A stretch of 64,000 bases of DNA from Mucilaginibacter limnophilus (GCF_004005815.1 NZ_SACK01000004.1:124001-188000), one strand, 5' to 3'. Counted from the stretch's first letter, positions 1 to 8,796 are shown. Program-made: numbers and translations. The notes: generated by a model from the letters alone, not told the origin.

Positions 1-611
1 AAATTAGCATTGATGATTTCATTAATGAAACCATTGACGAGAAGTGGGCGCCCAAACCAAAAGGCAATCCGGCCAACCTGCGCGTGCTAACCGTATCGGT
101 TGATAAGGATGAAAACGAGAACATAGAAATGGTACCGCTAAAAGCCAGTGCAGGCTATCTTAACGGTTATGCCGATCCAGAATATGTATCAGCACTGCCA
201 AAGTTCTACCTGCCTATGTTTAAACAGGGTACTTACCGCGCGTTCGAGATAAAAGGCGATTCGATGCTGCCATTGCAATCAGGCAGTATTATAATAGGAC
301 AATATGTTGAAAACTGGGCCGATGTAAAACCCGGTGACACTTACATCGTAATATCAAAGAATGATGGCGTAGTGTACAAGCGTATCGGCAACAAATTCAG
401 GGGAGATAATAAAAAACTGAAGCTAATATCTGATAATCCTGCTTACGAGCCATATGAAATAAATGGTGAGGATGTGCTGGAACTTTGGAAAGCTAAAGGC
501 TATATATCTATGCACTTGCCTGAGCCAACGCCTGAGCCTACTATGGAAAGCCTCACCAGCATGATGGCACAAATGCAGCGTTCAATATCAAAGCTGCAAG
601 GCAACAATTAA
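1..611 (+). CDS. XRE-type regulator with C-terminal S24/LexA-like domain (5' end outside window)
   Basis: The reading frame is open from base 3, with codons reading ISIDDFINETIDEKW before the first candidate start (GTG at 84), so the gene begins upstream and its N-terminal part is missing. What is visible (about 200 residues) matches the C-terminal half of LexA/CI-like regulators: a beta-rich S24 fold with FEIKGDSMLP, the place where the catalytic serine sits, and VVYKRI, where the lysine sits. A flexible proline/glutamate tail and a short predicted coiled coil end the protein. In the family an N-terminal helix-turn-helix binds DNA; this part is inferred here. Next gene in the same direction is 67 bp away, so co-transcription is uncertain. 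Confidence 0.8.
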   Translation, partial: ISIDDFINETIDEKWAPKPKGNPANLRVLTVSVDKDENENIEMVPLKASAGYLNGYADPEYVSALPKFYLPMFKQGTYRAFEIKGDSMLPLQSGSIIIGQYVENWADVKPGDTYIVISKNDGVVYKRIGNKFRGDNKKLKLISDNPAYEPYEINGEDVLELWKAKGYISMHLPEPTPEPTMESLTSMMAQMQRSISKLQGNN

Positions 612-678
612 GTTACACGGATGCACTTAAACCATTAAGGTTTACATTTATCAAAGCATCTGTTAAACACTTAAAAGA

Positions 679-1053
679 ATGAAAAAATTTTTGTTAATGT
701 GCTGCCTGTTCTTAGGAATAACAGCAGTAAGCTATGCACAAGGTGGCGGCCGTAACCGTATGAGCGCCGAAGACCGTGCAAAAGAGTTACAAGGCCAGTT
801 GAAATTAACTGACGACCAAACGGCTAAAATTACTGCTATTTACAAAGAGCAGCGTACCAAAATTGACAGCGTACGTAACGCGGCTAACGGCGACAGGGAA
901 GCTATGCGTGGTGCCATGATGCCGTTAATGACAGCCACTAACGCCAAAGTGAAAGCTGTATTAACGCCTGAACAAGTTACCGAATTTGAAAAAATTCAGA
1001 AAGAAAGAATGGACCGCATGATACAAGGCGGCGGTGGCGGGCCACAGAAATAA
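679..1053 (+). CDS. small exported Spy/CpxP-like protein
   Basis: A 124-residue protein with a clear signal peptide (MKKF then a hydrophobic stretch ending SYAQ, residues 1-21). The mature part is charged and helical: it carries a KLTDDQTAKI segment and a VLTPEQVTEFEKI segment, the paired LTxxQ-type motifs of Spy/CpxP/DUF4890-like periplasmic proteins. The C-terminus is glycine-rich (IQGGGGGPQ). Such proteins are thought to act as periplasmic chaperones or metal/stress sensors; that role is inference here. A strong rho-independent terminator follows directly, so it ends its own transcript. There is no obvious partner gene beside it. Confidence 0.75.
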   Translation: MKKFLLMCCLFLGITAVSYAQGGGRNRMSAEDRAKELQGQLKLTDDQTAKITAIYKEQRTKIDSVRNAANGDREAMRGAMMPLMTATNAKVKAVLTPEQVTEFEKIQKERMDRMIQGGGGGPQK

Positions 1054-1062
1054 TTGACATTG

Positions 1063-1087
1063 AAAGCGGCTATCGGCCGCTTTTTTT
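1063..1087 (+). terminator. rho-independent terminator after the Spy-like gene
   Basis: A perfect 8-bp stem (AAAGCGGC at 1063-1070 with GCCGCTTT at 1076-1083), loop TATCG, continued by a T run to 1087. It separates the Spy-like gene from bioF. It also shows that the longest possible bioF reading frame (from 1054) cannot be the real one, because that would place the terminator inside the coding region. Confidence 0.9.
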
Positions 1088-1107
1088 ATTTTAGCAGAAA
1101 TTTATTT

Positions 1108-2244
1108 GTGTTGAGCAAAGCAGAAGAATTTATAAAGCAAAAACTGACCGAACGGCAACAAGCAGGCATTTACCGAAGCCTTAAAACCGGAAGCGGATTG
1201 ATAGATTTCTGCTCGAACGATTATCTGGGTTATGCGGGCTCATCAGCATTAAAAGCCAAAATTAATACCGAGATAAGGAAATATCCAGATTATAAAAATG
1301 GTTCGGCTGGTTCACGCCTGCTGGCTGGCAACCTTATTTATACCGAACAACTGGAGAAACAAATAGCCGTATGGCACTATAGCGAAGCGGGATTACTATT
1401 TAACTCGGGGTACGATGCAAATGTTGGGCTATTCTCTTCACTTCCGCAGCGCGGTGATACTATTATTTTAGATGAACTGGCACATGCATCGATAATTGAT
1501 GGTGCAAGGCTAAGTTATGCTAATCGATATACATTCAAGCATAATGATATAAAAAGCCTTGAAGAGAAACTGAAGGCTGCTAAAGGCAATGTGTATATAG
1601 GTATAGAAAGCGTGTACTCAATGGATGGGGATACGCCGCCTATTGCGAACATACTGGATATATCAGAAAAATACGGCGCGCATGTATTTGTTGACGAAGC
1701 GCATGCTATCGGCCTTTATAAAAAGGGGTTGGTGCCGCAACTCGGTTTACAAAGCCGTGTGTTTGCCCGTGTAGTTACTTTTGGTAAAGGACTGGGCTGC
1801 CATGGCGCAATAGTTTTAGGAAGTAATTTGCTTCGCGACTATCTTGTTAATTTTGCCCGATCATTCATTTATACTACGGCAGCTTCTTTTCATCAACTTG
1901 CAGCTATTAGATGCGCTTATGCAATGCTGACAGAAGAAACTCAAGCCATTGATCAGCTTAAACAAAATATTGATCTGTTTAAAAGCAAAGTTGACAACAG
2001 CACTACCTATCCTCTGCTGCCAAGCGAAAGTGCTATTCAATGCCTTGTACTAAAAAGCAATGAAAAGGCAAAACAGGCGGCAACATTATTACAACAAGCC
2101 GGATTTGATGTGCGGCCGATACTAAGCCCAACAGTACCACAAGGCAGCGAACGTTTACGAATATGCCTGCACAATTATAATACCGAACAGGAGATTACCC
2201 GGCTTACAAATGTTCTTAATCGACTGACACACACCAATGACTAA
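1108..2244 (+). CDS. bioF: 8-amino-7-oxononanoate synthase-like PLP enzyme (BioF/KBL family)
   Basis: About 378 residues. It belongs to the alpha-oxoamine synthase family of fold-type I PLP enzymes, which in biotin synthesis condenses pimeloyl-thioester with alanine. Visible marks: the N-terminal FCSNDYLGY, the substrate/PLP region GSAGSRLL, VDEAHAIG holding the PLP-binding aspartate, and TFGKGLGCHGA with the Schiff-base lysine. Start chosen at GTG 1108 (TTG 1111 is an equal option), because upstream in-frame codons lie in a terminator. It is followed by bioD after 6 bp, so biotin synthesis is far more likely than the related glycine C-acetyltransferase role. No bioA, bioB or bioC is nearby. 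Confidence 0.88.
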   Translation: MLSKAEEFIKQKLTERQQAGIYRSLKTGSGLIDFCSNDYLGYAGSSALKAKINTEIRKYPDYKNGSAGSRLLAGNLIYTEQLEKQIAVWHYSEAGLLFNSGYDANVGLFSSLPQRGDTIILDELAHASIIDGARLSYANRYTFKHNDIKSLEEKLKAAKGNVYIGIESVYSMDGDTPPIANILDISEKYGAHVFVDEAHAIGLYKKGLVPQLGLQSRVFARVVTFGKGLGCHGAIVLGSNLLRDYLVNFARSFIYTTAASFHQLAAIRCAYAMLTEETQAIDQLKQNIDLFKSKVDNSTTYPLLPSESAIQCLVLKSNEKAKQAATLLQQAGFDVRPILSPTVPQGSERLRICLHNYNTEQEITRLTNVLNRLTHTND

Positions 2245-2259
2245 TTACCAATGACTAAC
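2233..2259 (+). repeat. 12-bp tandem duplication across the bioF/bioD junction
   Basis: ACCAATGACTAA occurs at 2233-2244 and again at 2248-2259, three bases apart. The first copy contains the bioF stop and the second contains the bioD start codon. Confidence 0.8.
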
Positions 2260-2865
2260 AAGCCGATATTTATAACCGGTATAGGCACCGGCATAGGAAA
2301 GACCATTGTTTCGGCAGTACTGGTTGAAAAATTGAAGGCCGATTATTGGAAGCCCGTACAATCGGGTGATTTGGACGACAGTGATACACTGAAAGTAAAG
2401 GCATTGGTAAGTAATCCAATTTCGGTATTTCACTCTGAAACTTATAAGCTTACACAGCCCTATTCCCCGCATAAATCGGCTGATATAGATGGGATAACCA
2501 TTGACCCTGACAAATTTCGATTACCGCAAACTACCAATCAATTGCTTATTGAAGGCGCGGGAGGTTTGATGGTGCCATTGAATGACAGCTTTTTAATGAT
2601 CGACCTGATAAAGCGGCTTAGCGCGCGCGTAGTGCTGGTATCACAAAACTACCTGGGCAGTATCAACCACACGCTGCTGTCTGTAGCCGTGCTTAAGCAA
2701 TACGATATTCCGCTGGAAGGAATAATTTTTAATGGCGCAAATGATGTCTACTCAGAGAAGTATATTTTTAAATATACCGGTGCGAAGCTTTTAGGCCGTG
2801 TTCCTGACTACCCTGTGATTAATAAAAGCATTGTCGCTGAAGCCGGAAATCTAATCGATATATAA
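2251..2865 (+). CDS. bioD: dethiobiotin synthetase
   Basis: A 204-residue P-loop enzyme that closes the ureido ring of dethiobiotin from 7,8-diaminopelargonate, CO2 and ATP. The N-terminus reads FITGIGTGIGKT, the glycine-rich ATP loop typical of BioD; YWKPVQSG follows around residue 32 and carries the conserved lysine of the active site. IEGAGGLMVPL near residue 100 is the second diagnostic BioD motif. Length is normal for the family (about 200-230). It sits 6 bp after bioF and is surely co-transcribed with it. A 53-bp gap separates it from the dehydrogenase that follows. Confidence 0.93.
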   Translation: MTNKPIFITGIGTGIGKTIVSAVLVEKLKADYWKPVQSGDLDDSDTLKVKALVSNPISVFHSETYKLTQPYSPHKSADIDGITIDPDKFRLPQTTNQLLIEGAGGLMVPLNDSFLMIDLIKRLSARVVLVSQNYLGSINHTLLSVAVLKQYDIPLEGIIFNGANDVYSEKYIFKYTGAKLLGRVPDYPVINKSIVAEAGNLIDI

Positions 2866-2918
2866 AATTTTGTCGCTTGGCTTTTTTGGCAGACATTAGC
2901 ATCAGCTAAATACATGCT

Positions 2919-3818
2919 ATGAAAAATATCACAGTTATAGGTTCGGGTACAATGGGCAATGGTATTGCGCACACCTTCGCGCAATATGGTTTTAAAGTAT
3001 CTTTAGTAGATATAAACGTCCAGGCTCTTGAAAAAGCGCTGCAAACCATTGCTAAAAACCTCGACAGACAGGTAAGCAAGGGGATCATCAACGAACAGGA
3101 GAAAGCTTCTACACTGCAAAATATTATTACCTATACTGATTTAAAAGAGGGTGCCGCCAATGCCGATCTGGTGGTTGAGGCCGCTACTGAAAATCGTGAT
3201 ATAAAATTAAATCTTTTTAAACAGCTGAGCGAAATTTGCAGCGACAGTACCATACTGTCATCAAACACTTCATCCATATCAATCACCCAAATTGCGTCAG
3301 TAACAAAAAATCCGGGCAACGTAATAGGCATGCATTTTATGAACCCCGTACCGGTAATGAAACTCGTTGAGGTTATACGTGGCTACGGTACTACCAATGA
3401 GGTTACCCAAACTATAATGGAGCTATCAAAAAAACTGGAAAAAGTTCCTGTTGAAGTAAATGATTACCCGGGTTTTGTGGCCAACCGCATTTTAATGCCG
3501 ATGATAAACGAGGCCGTCTATACTTTATACGAAGGCGTTGCGGGTGTTAATGAGATTGATACCGTAATGAGGCTGGGCATGGCTCATCCTATGGGTCCGC
3601 TGCAACTGGCCGATTTTATTGGATTAGATGTGTGCCTGGCTATATTAAATGTATTGTATAACGGATTTGGTAATCCTAAATATGCGCCCTGTCCGTTGCT
3701 GGTCAATATGGTAGCCGCCGGGCACCTGGGTGCGAAATCAGGTAGTGGTTTTTATAAATATACCGCCGATAGCAAAGAGCTTGTCGTGGCAACAAAATTC
3801 AGCCTCCCGGCGTCCTGA
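2919..3818 (+). CDS. 3-hydroxyacyl-CoA (3-hydroxybutyryl-CoA) dehydrogenase
   Basis: 299 residues, the stand-alone form of the NAD-dependent L-3-hydroxyacyl-CoA dehydrogenase family. The N-terminal Rossmann loop is VIGSGTMGNGIA (residues 5-16). The catalytic histidine lies in MHFMNPVPVM near residue 140, with the serine/asparagine of LSSNTSSISI before it. The C-terminal helical domain contains GFVANRIL and GMAHPMGPLQLADFIGLD. The reaction interconverts 3-hydroxyacyl-CoA and 3-oxoacyl-CoA in fatty acid or butyrate-type metabolism; chain-length preference cannot be read. Neighbouring genes are not in this pathway. It converges on argS, with an inverted repeat between them. Confidence 0.92.
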   Translation: MKNITVIGSGTMGNGIAHTFAQYGFKVSLVDINVQALEKALQTIAKNLDRQVSKGIINEQEKASTLQNIITYTDLKEGAANADLVVEAATENRDIKLNLFKQLSEICSDSTILSSNTSSISITQIASVTKNPGNVIGMHFMNPVPVMKLVEVIRGYGTTNEVTQTIMELSKKLEKVPVEVNDYPGFVANRILMPMINEAVYTLYEGVAGVNEIDTVMRLGMAHPMGPLQLADFIGLDVCLAILNVLYNGFGNPKYAPCPLLVNMVAAGHLGAKSGSGFYKYTADSKELVVATKFSLPAS

Positions 3819-3856
3819 ATGGGGAGCAAGTTGTAAACTAATCTTATTGAAAAAAT

Positions 3857-3925
3857 AATATCGAACACTGAATTTTGAATTACAAACTTCGGTGTTCATA
3901 AATTTAAAATTCAGTATTCGATATT
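3857..3925. repeat. large intergenic inverted repeat between hbd-like gene and argS
   Basis: Arms of 20 bp (3857-3876 and 3906-3925) are reverse complements with one mismatch, separated by 29 bp. It lies between two converging genes, so it may act as a bidirectional transcription terminator, although there is no clean T run beside it. Confidence 0.7.
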
Positions 3926-3939
3926 TAAAACTCTTATTT

Positions 3940-3961
3940 CCCCCTCAGGGGGGTTAGGGGG
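3940..3961. repeat. short G/C palindrome at the argS 3' end
   Basis: CCCCCT-CA-GGGGGG (3940-3953) followed by TTAGGGGG. This C/G-block palindrome stands out against AT-rich surroundings and ends at the argS stop codon. It resembles short dispersed intergenic palindromes of Sphingobacteriaceae genomes; that comparison is from memory. Confidence 0.5.
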
Positions 3962-3962
3962 C

Positions 3963-5729
3963 TTACATCCTTTCAGGCACTTCAATGCCCAACAACGCCA
4001 TACCCTTTTTTATCACTTTAGCCGAAGCAGCAGATAATTGCAACCTGAAATGCTTTAACTGTTCATCTTCTGCCTGAAGTATTGAGTGTTCGTGATAAAA
4101 TTTGTTGTATAACTTCGCCAGTTCGTAAACATAGTTGGCAATAATCGCTGGACTATAACCTACTGCAGCCTCTTGTATTGTGTCGGGAAACCGGTTGAGT
4201 AAAACTATGAGGTCACGTTCTTCACTAGCCAGTGTAGTTACTGGTATCTTGTCTTCTGTATATCCCCTTGCCCTGCTCAGTACCGATTTTATACGGGCGT
4301 GAGTATATTGTATAAACGGACCTGTGTGTCCCTGAAAATCAACAGATTCGTTCGGATCAAACAACAGGCGTTTTTTTGGATCGACTTTAAGCAGGAAATA
4401 TTTTAAAGCCCCCATACCAATGGTGTGGTACAGCGAGCTTTTCTCTTCTTCGCCGAATGATTCAACCTTGCCAAGTGCTTCGGTATGTTCTTTGGCGGTA
4501 GTTTCCATTTCGGCCATTAGGTCGTCGGCGTCAACCACCGTGCCCTCGCGTGATTTCATTTTACCAGAAGGAAGATCAACCATACCGTACGATAGGTGGA
4601 ACAAACCATCGGCACCAGCTTTACCCAGTTTCTGCAGGATTAGAAACAGTACCTTGAAGTGATAATCCTGCTCGTTACCCACCACATAGATAGACTTATC
4701 CATGCCAAAATCATTATACTTCAGCTGCGCGGTACCCAAATCTTGTGTAATGTAAACCGAGGTTCCATCAGCACGAAGCACAAGCTTCTGGTCAAGGCCG
4801 TCCTCAGTAAGGTCAATCCAAATAGAGCCATCTTCCTTCCTGAAGAAAACGCCCTTTGCAAGCCCTTCTTCAATAATATCCTTACCCAGCAGGTACGTGT
4901 TTGATTCGTAATAGTATTTGTCAAAATCAACACCAAGCTGCTTGTATGTTTGCTCGAAACCGGCATATACCCAGCTGTTCATGGTGCGCCATAAGCTAAG
5001 TACTTCTTCATCGCCCTGCTCCCATTGCAACAGCATCAGTTGGGCATCCTTTATAAGCGGCGCATTCTTTTTAGCTTCTTCCTCGGTTTGGCCTTCGGCT
5101 TTTAGCGCGTCAATCTGTTTTTTATATTCTTTGTCAAATATTACATAGTACTTGCCTACCAGATGATCGCCTTTTAAGCCTGATGATTCGGGGGTTTCGC
5201 CGTTACCCCAGTGTTGCCACGCCAGCATGCTTTTGCAAATGTGTATGCCGCGGTCGTTAACCAGGTTGGCTTTCACTACTTCGTAACCGGCTGCTTCCAG
5301 TATCTGAGCAACCGAATAGCCTAAAAGGTTGTTACGAATATGCCCTAAATGCAGCGGCTTATTTGTATTAGGCGACGAATACTCTACCATTACCTTTTGG
5401 CCGTTGTATTGTGGCGCGGCAAAAGTATCGGGTACAATATCAGTATAAAGTCTTTCCAGCCAGTGGCTGTCGGCAATAGAAATGTTCAAAAATCCTTTTA
5501 TTACATTAAACGCCTCTACTTGCGAAACATTGGCCTTCAGATACTCGCCAATGTCGGCACCGGTTTGCTCAGGCGATTTCCGTGAAACACGTGTAAACGG
5601 AAAAGTAACAATGGTTATTTGTCCTTGAAATTCTTTTCGGGTTTCCTGCAGATTGATATCCGCCGCAGCAACATCAGTATTGTATAGTTCCTTAATGGCC
5701 TTTGCAGCGGCCTCAGCAATAAAATTCAT
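3963..5729 (-). CDS. argS: arginyl-tRNA synthetase
   Basis: 588 residues, full length for a bacterial class I arginyl-tRNA synthetase. In order: N-terminal Arg-S additional domain (about 1-85), the catalytic Rossmann core with the HIGH-type motif PLHLGHIRNN near residue 125, a KMSKS-like loop GKMKSREG near residue 390, and the DALR anticodon-binding domain at the C-terminus ending in MALLGIEVPERM. VEYSSPNTNKP just before the HIGH motif is diagnostic for ArgRS. It is transcribed away from the arginine deiminase gene, with 131 bp between the two starts. Neighbouring arginine-catabolic genes give a coherent arginine block. Confidence 0.97.
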   Translation of the reverse strand: MNFIAEAAAKAIKELYNTDVAAADINLQETRKEFQGQITIVTFPFTRVSRKSPEQTGADIGEYLKANVSQVEAFNVIKGFLNISIADSHWLERLYTDIVPDTFAAPQYNGQKVMVEYSSPNTNKPLHLGHIRNNLLGYSVAQILEAAGYEVVKANLVNDRGIHICKSMLAWQHWGNGETPESSGLKGDHLVGKYYVIFDKEYKKQIDALKAEGQTEEEAKKNAPLIKDAQLMLLQWEQGDEEVLSLWRTMNSWVYAGFEQTYKQLGVDFDKYYYESNTYLLGKDIIEEGLAKGVFFRKEDGSIWIDLTEDGLDQKLVLRADGTSVYITQDLGTAQLKYNDFGMDKSIYVVGNEQDYHFKVLFLILQKLGKAGADGLFHLSYGMVDLPSGKMKSREGTVVDADDLMAEMETTAKEHTEALGKVESFGEEEKSSLYHTIGMGALKYFLLKVDPKKRLLFDPNESVDFQGHTGPFIQYTHARIKSVLSRARGYTEDKIPVTTLASEERDLIVLLNRFPDTIQEAAVGYSPAIIANYVYELAKLYNKFYHEHSILQAEDEQLKHFRLQLSAASAKVIKKGMALLGIEVPERM

Positions 5730-5836
5730 CGGGGCAAAATTAAGTAATTTGGCGTGAGTTCAGAATAAAACTTTCCCAGAAGCATTCATACAACTCATGT
5801 CTCAATTCTCATATCTTATATCTGACATCTAATATT

Positions 5837-5844
5837 TAAATTTG
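5837..5844 (+). promoter_or_regulatory. candidate Bacteroidota -7 element for the arginine deiminase gene
   Basis: TAAATTTG matches the TAnnTTTG consensus exactly and lies 16 bp before the ATG at 5861. No clear -33 TTTG was found at the usual distance. Confidence 0.45.
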
Positions 5845-5860
5845 TTGTTTATACACCTAT

Positions 5861-7294
5861 ATGATCCTTAACGATAAAGACTTTAAAATAGATGTAACTT
5901 CGGAAATTGGCACCCTGCGCGCGGTATTGATCCACAGTCCCGACAGTGGCCTGGGTAAAGTAGTACCTTCAAAGGCGCAAGACTGGCTGTTTGAGGACAT
6001 TGTACACCTTGATACATTACGCCGGAAAGAATACGATTACTATGTGAAGCTGCTGCTTTATTTTTTAGATCCTGACAAGATCAAAGGCAAACTTGATCAA
6101 CTTGACAACGACCGCTCTTTCTTTAAGCCTGACAACAAAGATTTTTACGCGTCGACTAAAGTAGTTGAGCTGCAAACGCTGCTAAGCGATATTCTGGAAG
6201 AGAACGACATCCGCAAAAAACTGGTGGCTTCGGTTTGTGCTATTGAGGGTTGCAATTACCGACTACAGTTGCGGTTGATTGATACGCCTCCTGTTGAGCT
6301 TGCCAAGATATTTATTTCGGGCGCGCTTAACGACGAACAAATGATCTTCGCTCCCATTCCCAACCTGATCTTTTCAAGGGATATCGGTATTGCCATCAAC
6401 AATTTTATGCTGCTGAACCGCCCCGCAAAAAAAGCAAGGATGCGAGAGGCATTGCTGATGCGCTACATATTTTTCAACCACCCGCTTTTTGCCGGAATAC
6501 GTGATAATATTTTAGAGATACCCGAAACCGTGCAGCACTTTTTGCGGCCCGGTGAAGACCATGAGGAAAAAACCACGCTTGAAGGTGGCGATGTAATGGT
6601 TGTTAGTCCCGACCATTTGATCATTGGCTGCAGCGAACGTACCTCAACCAGCGGAGCTAATGAAGCGGTAAAGTTGCTGTTTCAACACAATGTGGTAAAA
6701 AAGATCACGGTTATCAAAATACCGCACAAGCGGGATTATATGCACATTGATACCATTTTTACGCAGGTGAAACGTAACGTATGGGTGTTGTTGCATACCC
6801 TGTCGGTAGCTGAAAGCCCTATACGCGACGACGAGCCGATTGCCTGGTTTGCGGATAAGAAATCTAAAGATAAGCCGGAGATTGTGCAGTTCCGTCAAGG
6901 CAAAAAGCCAAAAAAGTTTTCTTCGCTTGAAGAATTGCTTACTGACATCAGCCAGAAAGACCTTGGCTGCAAAGAAGATGTTAAGTTTATTTACTCAGGA
7001 AACAACACCTTTCCTTTCGACGCGCGTGAGCAGTGGACTGACTCGTGCAACCTTTTGGCGGTAAAAGAAGGCGTTGTTCTTGGCTACGACCGTAACGACA
7101 AAACCGTAGAAGCTTTCAGGCATAATGGTTTTAATGTAGTTAAGGCACACGAACTGCTTGAGAAATTTGAAGCCAACGAACTGGATCCGCAGAAAATGGA
7201 AGATACTTTGATACTAATACCTTCTTCAGAACTTTCCCGTGCCCGCGGCGGTTTTCATTGTATGAGTATGCCATTGAGAAGAGATGTGATTTAG
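5861..7294 (+). CDS. arginine deiminase family protein
   Basis: 477 residues. A member of the guanidino-group-modifying (amidinotransferase/deiminase) superfamily, which converts arginine to citrulline and ammonia through a cysteine thiouronium intermediate. Candidate catalytic residues are in order: FSRDIG (Asp), TLEGGDVM (Glu), MHIDTIFT (His and Asp), and RGGFHCMSMPL at the C-terminus (Cys). The C-terminal motif is like that of arginine deiminases, but the protein is longer than classical ArcA (about 410). The next gene is a CtlX-type hydrolase of the same superfamily, suggesting stepwise arginine/citrulline use. Substrate is inferred from motifs and context. Confidence 0.82.
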   Translation: MILNDKDFKIDVTSEIGTLRAVLIHSPDSGLGKVVPSKAQDWLFEDIVHLDTLRRKEYDYYVKLLLYFLDPDKIKGKLDQLDNDRSFFKPDNKDFYASTKVVELQTLLSDILEENDIRKKLVASVCAIEGCNYRLQLRLIDTPPVELAKIFISGALNDEQMIFAPIPNLIFSRDIGIAINNFMLLNRPAKKARMREALLMRYIFFNHPLFAGIRDNILEIPETVQHFLRPGEDHEEKTTLEGGDVMVVSPDHLIIGCSERTSTSGANEAVKLLFQHNVVKKITVIKIPHKRDYMHIDTIFTQVKRNVWVLLHTLSVAESPIRDDEPIAWFADKKSKDKPEIVQFRQGKKPKKFSSLEELLTDISQKDLGCKEDVKFIYSGNNTFPFDAREQWTDSCNLLAVKEGVVLGYDRNDKTVEAFRHNGFNVVKAHELLEKFEANELDPQKMEDTLILIPSSELSRARGGFHCMSMPLRRDVI

Positions 7295-7302
7295 TTTATG
7301 GC

Positions 7303-7365
7303 CTATAGACCATAGAAAACAACAGTTTATATAATTTATTAAACACCATGGACTATGGTCTATGG
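7303..7365. repeat. word-type inverted repeat between deiminase and ctlX
   Basis: CTATAGACCATAG (7303-7315) and CTATGGTCTATGG (7353-7365) are reverse complements with one mismatch. The second arm runs into further copies of the words GGACTAT and CTATGG. The repeat contains the earliest in-frame ATG of the next gene, making that start unlikely. Confidence 0.65.
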
Positions 7366-7378
7366 ACTATCAACTAAT

Positions 7379-8302
7379 ATGCAAGCCACACCCAACATAC
7401 TAATGATACGGCCGGTTAACTTCGGCTTTAACGAGCAAACGGCCGAGAGCAACGCTTTCCAAAATCGTGAAGGTGTAAAGGACGATGTTCAGCAGAAAGC
7501 CCTGCAGGAGTTTAATGGTTTTGTTGATATTCTCCGCCAAAACGGTGTAAGAGTAACTGTAGTTGATGATACGCCTTCGCCGCATACACCCGATTCTATA
7601 TTCCCGAATAACTGGGTGAGTTTTCATGATAACGGAGATATCTTTTTATACCCCATGCAAGCCGAAAATCGCCGTATGGAACGCAGGGAAGATATTATCA
7701 GGAAACTGGAAGAGCAGTTCAAAGTTGGGCATATCATCGATCTGAGCCGTTTTGAGATTCAAAACAAGTTTCTGGAAGGCACCGGTAGTATGGTGCTCGA
7801 CAGGGAAAACAAGATCGCTTATGCATGCCTTTCGCCACGTACAGACGAGGAAGTACTGAGGGTATTTTGCGATCACACGGGTTATAACCCTGTACTTTTT
7901 CATGCTGTTGATGAAAATGGCAAGGCCATTTACCACACCAACGTGCTGATGGCCGTTGGAAGTAAATATGCGGTGATATGCCTTGATGCTATAGCGAATG
8001 ATGAAGAATTGGAACAGGTACTCGACTCATTTTCTTCAATCGGAAAAGAGGTAGTATCCATTACTTTTGAGCAGATGAACCACTTTGCCGGCAACATGCT
8101 GGAAGTGCAGAACAACAATGGTAAAAGCCTGCTGGTAATGTCAAAAAGCGCGTGGGAATCATTAACTGATGAGCAGAAAGAGGTGCTTTCGAGCTACAGC
8201 AAACCGGTTTATGCTGATATCAACACTATTGAGACTATTGGTGGAGGCAGCGCAAGATGCATGATGGCCGAAGTGCATTTGCCTTTTATCGGCGAGGTTT
8301 GA
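7379..8302 (+). CDS. ctlX: CtlX-type citrulline/amidino hydrolase
   Basis: About 307 residues from ATG 7379; an earlier ATG at 7355 lies in an intergenic repeat and would add only eight atypical residues. Marks of the amidinotransferase/dimethylargininase fold: MIRPVNFGFNEQTAESN at the start (the family's MVRP..F..N..T..NAFQ region), SIFPNNWVSFHDNG with the substrate-binding Asn/Trp, FLEGTGSMV (Glu), YHTNVLM (His) and GGGSARCMMAE with the catalytic Cys near the C-terminus. CtlX proteins are reported to take part in citrulline utilisation. It follows the deiminase in the same direction, 84 bp apart, so it may use the citrulline made there. Confidence 0.83.
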   Translation: MQATPNILMIRPVNFGFNEQTAESNAFQNREGVKDDVQQKALQEFNGFVDILRQNGVRVTVVDDTPSPHTPDSIFPNNWVSFHDNGDIFLYPMQAENRRMERREDIIRKLEEQFKVGHIIDLSRFEIQNKFLEGTGSMVLDRENKIAYACLSPRTDEEVLRVFCDHTGYNPVLFHAVDENGKAIYHTNVLMAVGSKYAVICLDAIANDEELEQVLDSFSSIGKEVVSITFEQMNHFAGNMLEVQNNNGKSLLVMSKSAWESLTDEQKEVLSSYSKPVYADINTIETIGGGSARCMMAEVHLPFIGEV

Positions 8303-8366
8303 TAAGGTGTTGACATCAACAGCGTAACATTCATCAAACTGTCAAAGTTTTGACTGTAATGGGCTG

Positions 8367-8786
8367 TTACTGTTCATTTACCGCTTTAAACTGGCACTTA
8401 AAAATATAGTTATCCCGAGTTTCGGGAACGCTCCATACCGTTTCAAGTTCATAACTGGCGTTCTTCTCGCGACGCATCAACGTGAGTATAGGTCCATCTA
8501 CCGAATCTTCAAACACAATATTTTTTGATAATTCGGCAGCAGGTACTGCCTGGTGTCCGGCTTTAATAAATTTTAAATCCTTTTTAGTTTCAAGGTAAAA
8601 CCTATCGGTATAGTAATCGCCATCACGATCAGTACCTTTAGTGGTTTCAACCCTTAATAGTTTAACCAAAACGGTATCCTTTTCAATGGGCGTTGAAGGC
8701 GCATAAATAAACTCATGGCTTTTTTTGCAGCCCGTAACAGCGGCTGCGCTAACAAGCATCAATAGTATTAAAATAGGGTTTTTCAT
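8367..8786 (-). CDS. predicted lipoprotein of unknown function
   Basis: 139 residues from ATG 8786. The N-terminus MKNPILILLMLVSAAAVTGC is a lipoprotein signal peptide with lipobox VTGC, so the mature protein starts at Cys20 and is anchored in a membrane. The rest is beta-rich with no recognised catalytic motif. A -7 box lies directly upstream at 8797-8804; a longer start at 8807 would overlap it and is rejected. It is transcribed against ctlX, with 64 bp between the stops, and diverges from the arginine decarboxylase. No function can be assigned. Confidence 0.7.
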   Translation of the reverse strand: MKNPILILLMLVSAAAVTGCKKSHEFIYAPSTPIEKDTVLVKLLRVETTKGTDRDGDYYTDRFYLETKKDLKFIKAGHQAVPAAELSKNIVFEDSVDGPILTLMRREKNASYELETVWSVPETRDNYIFKCQFKAVNEQ

Positions 8787-8796
8787 AACTACGCTG

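Noticed and set aside
1054..1107. Longer bioF start (TTG 1054)
   Set aside because: It would place a strong rho-independent terminator inside the gene, and the added residues do not look like BioF.
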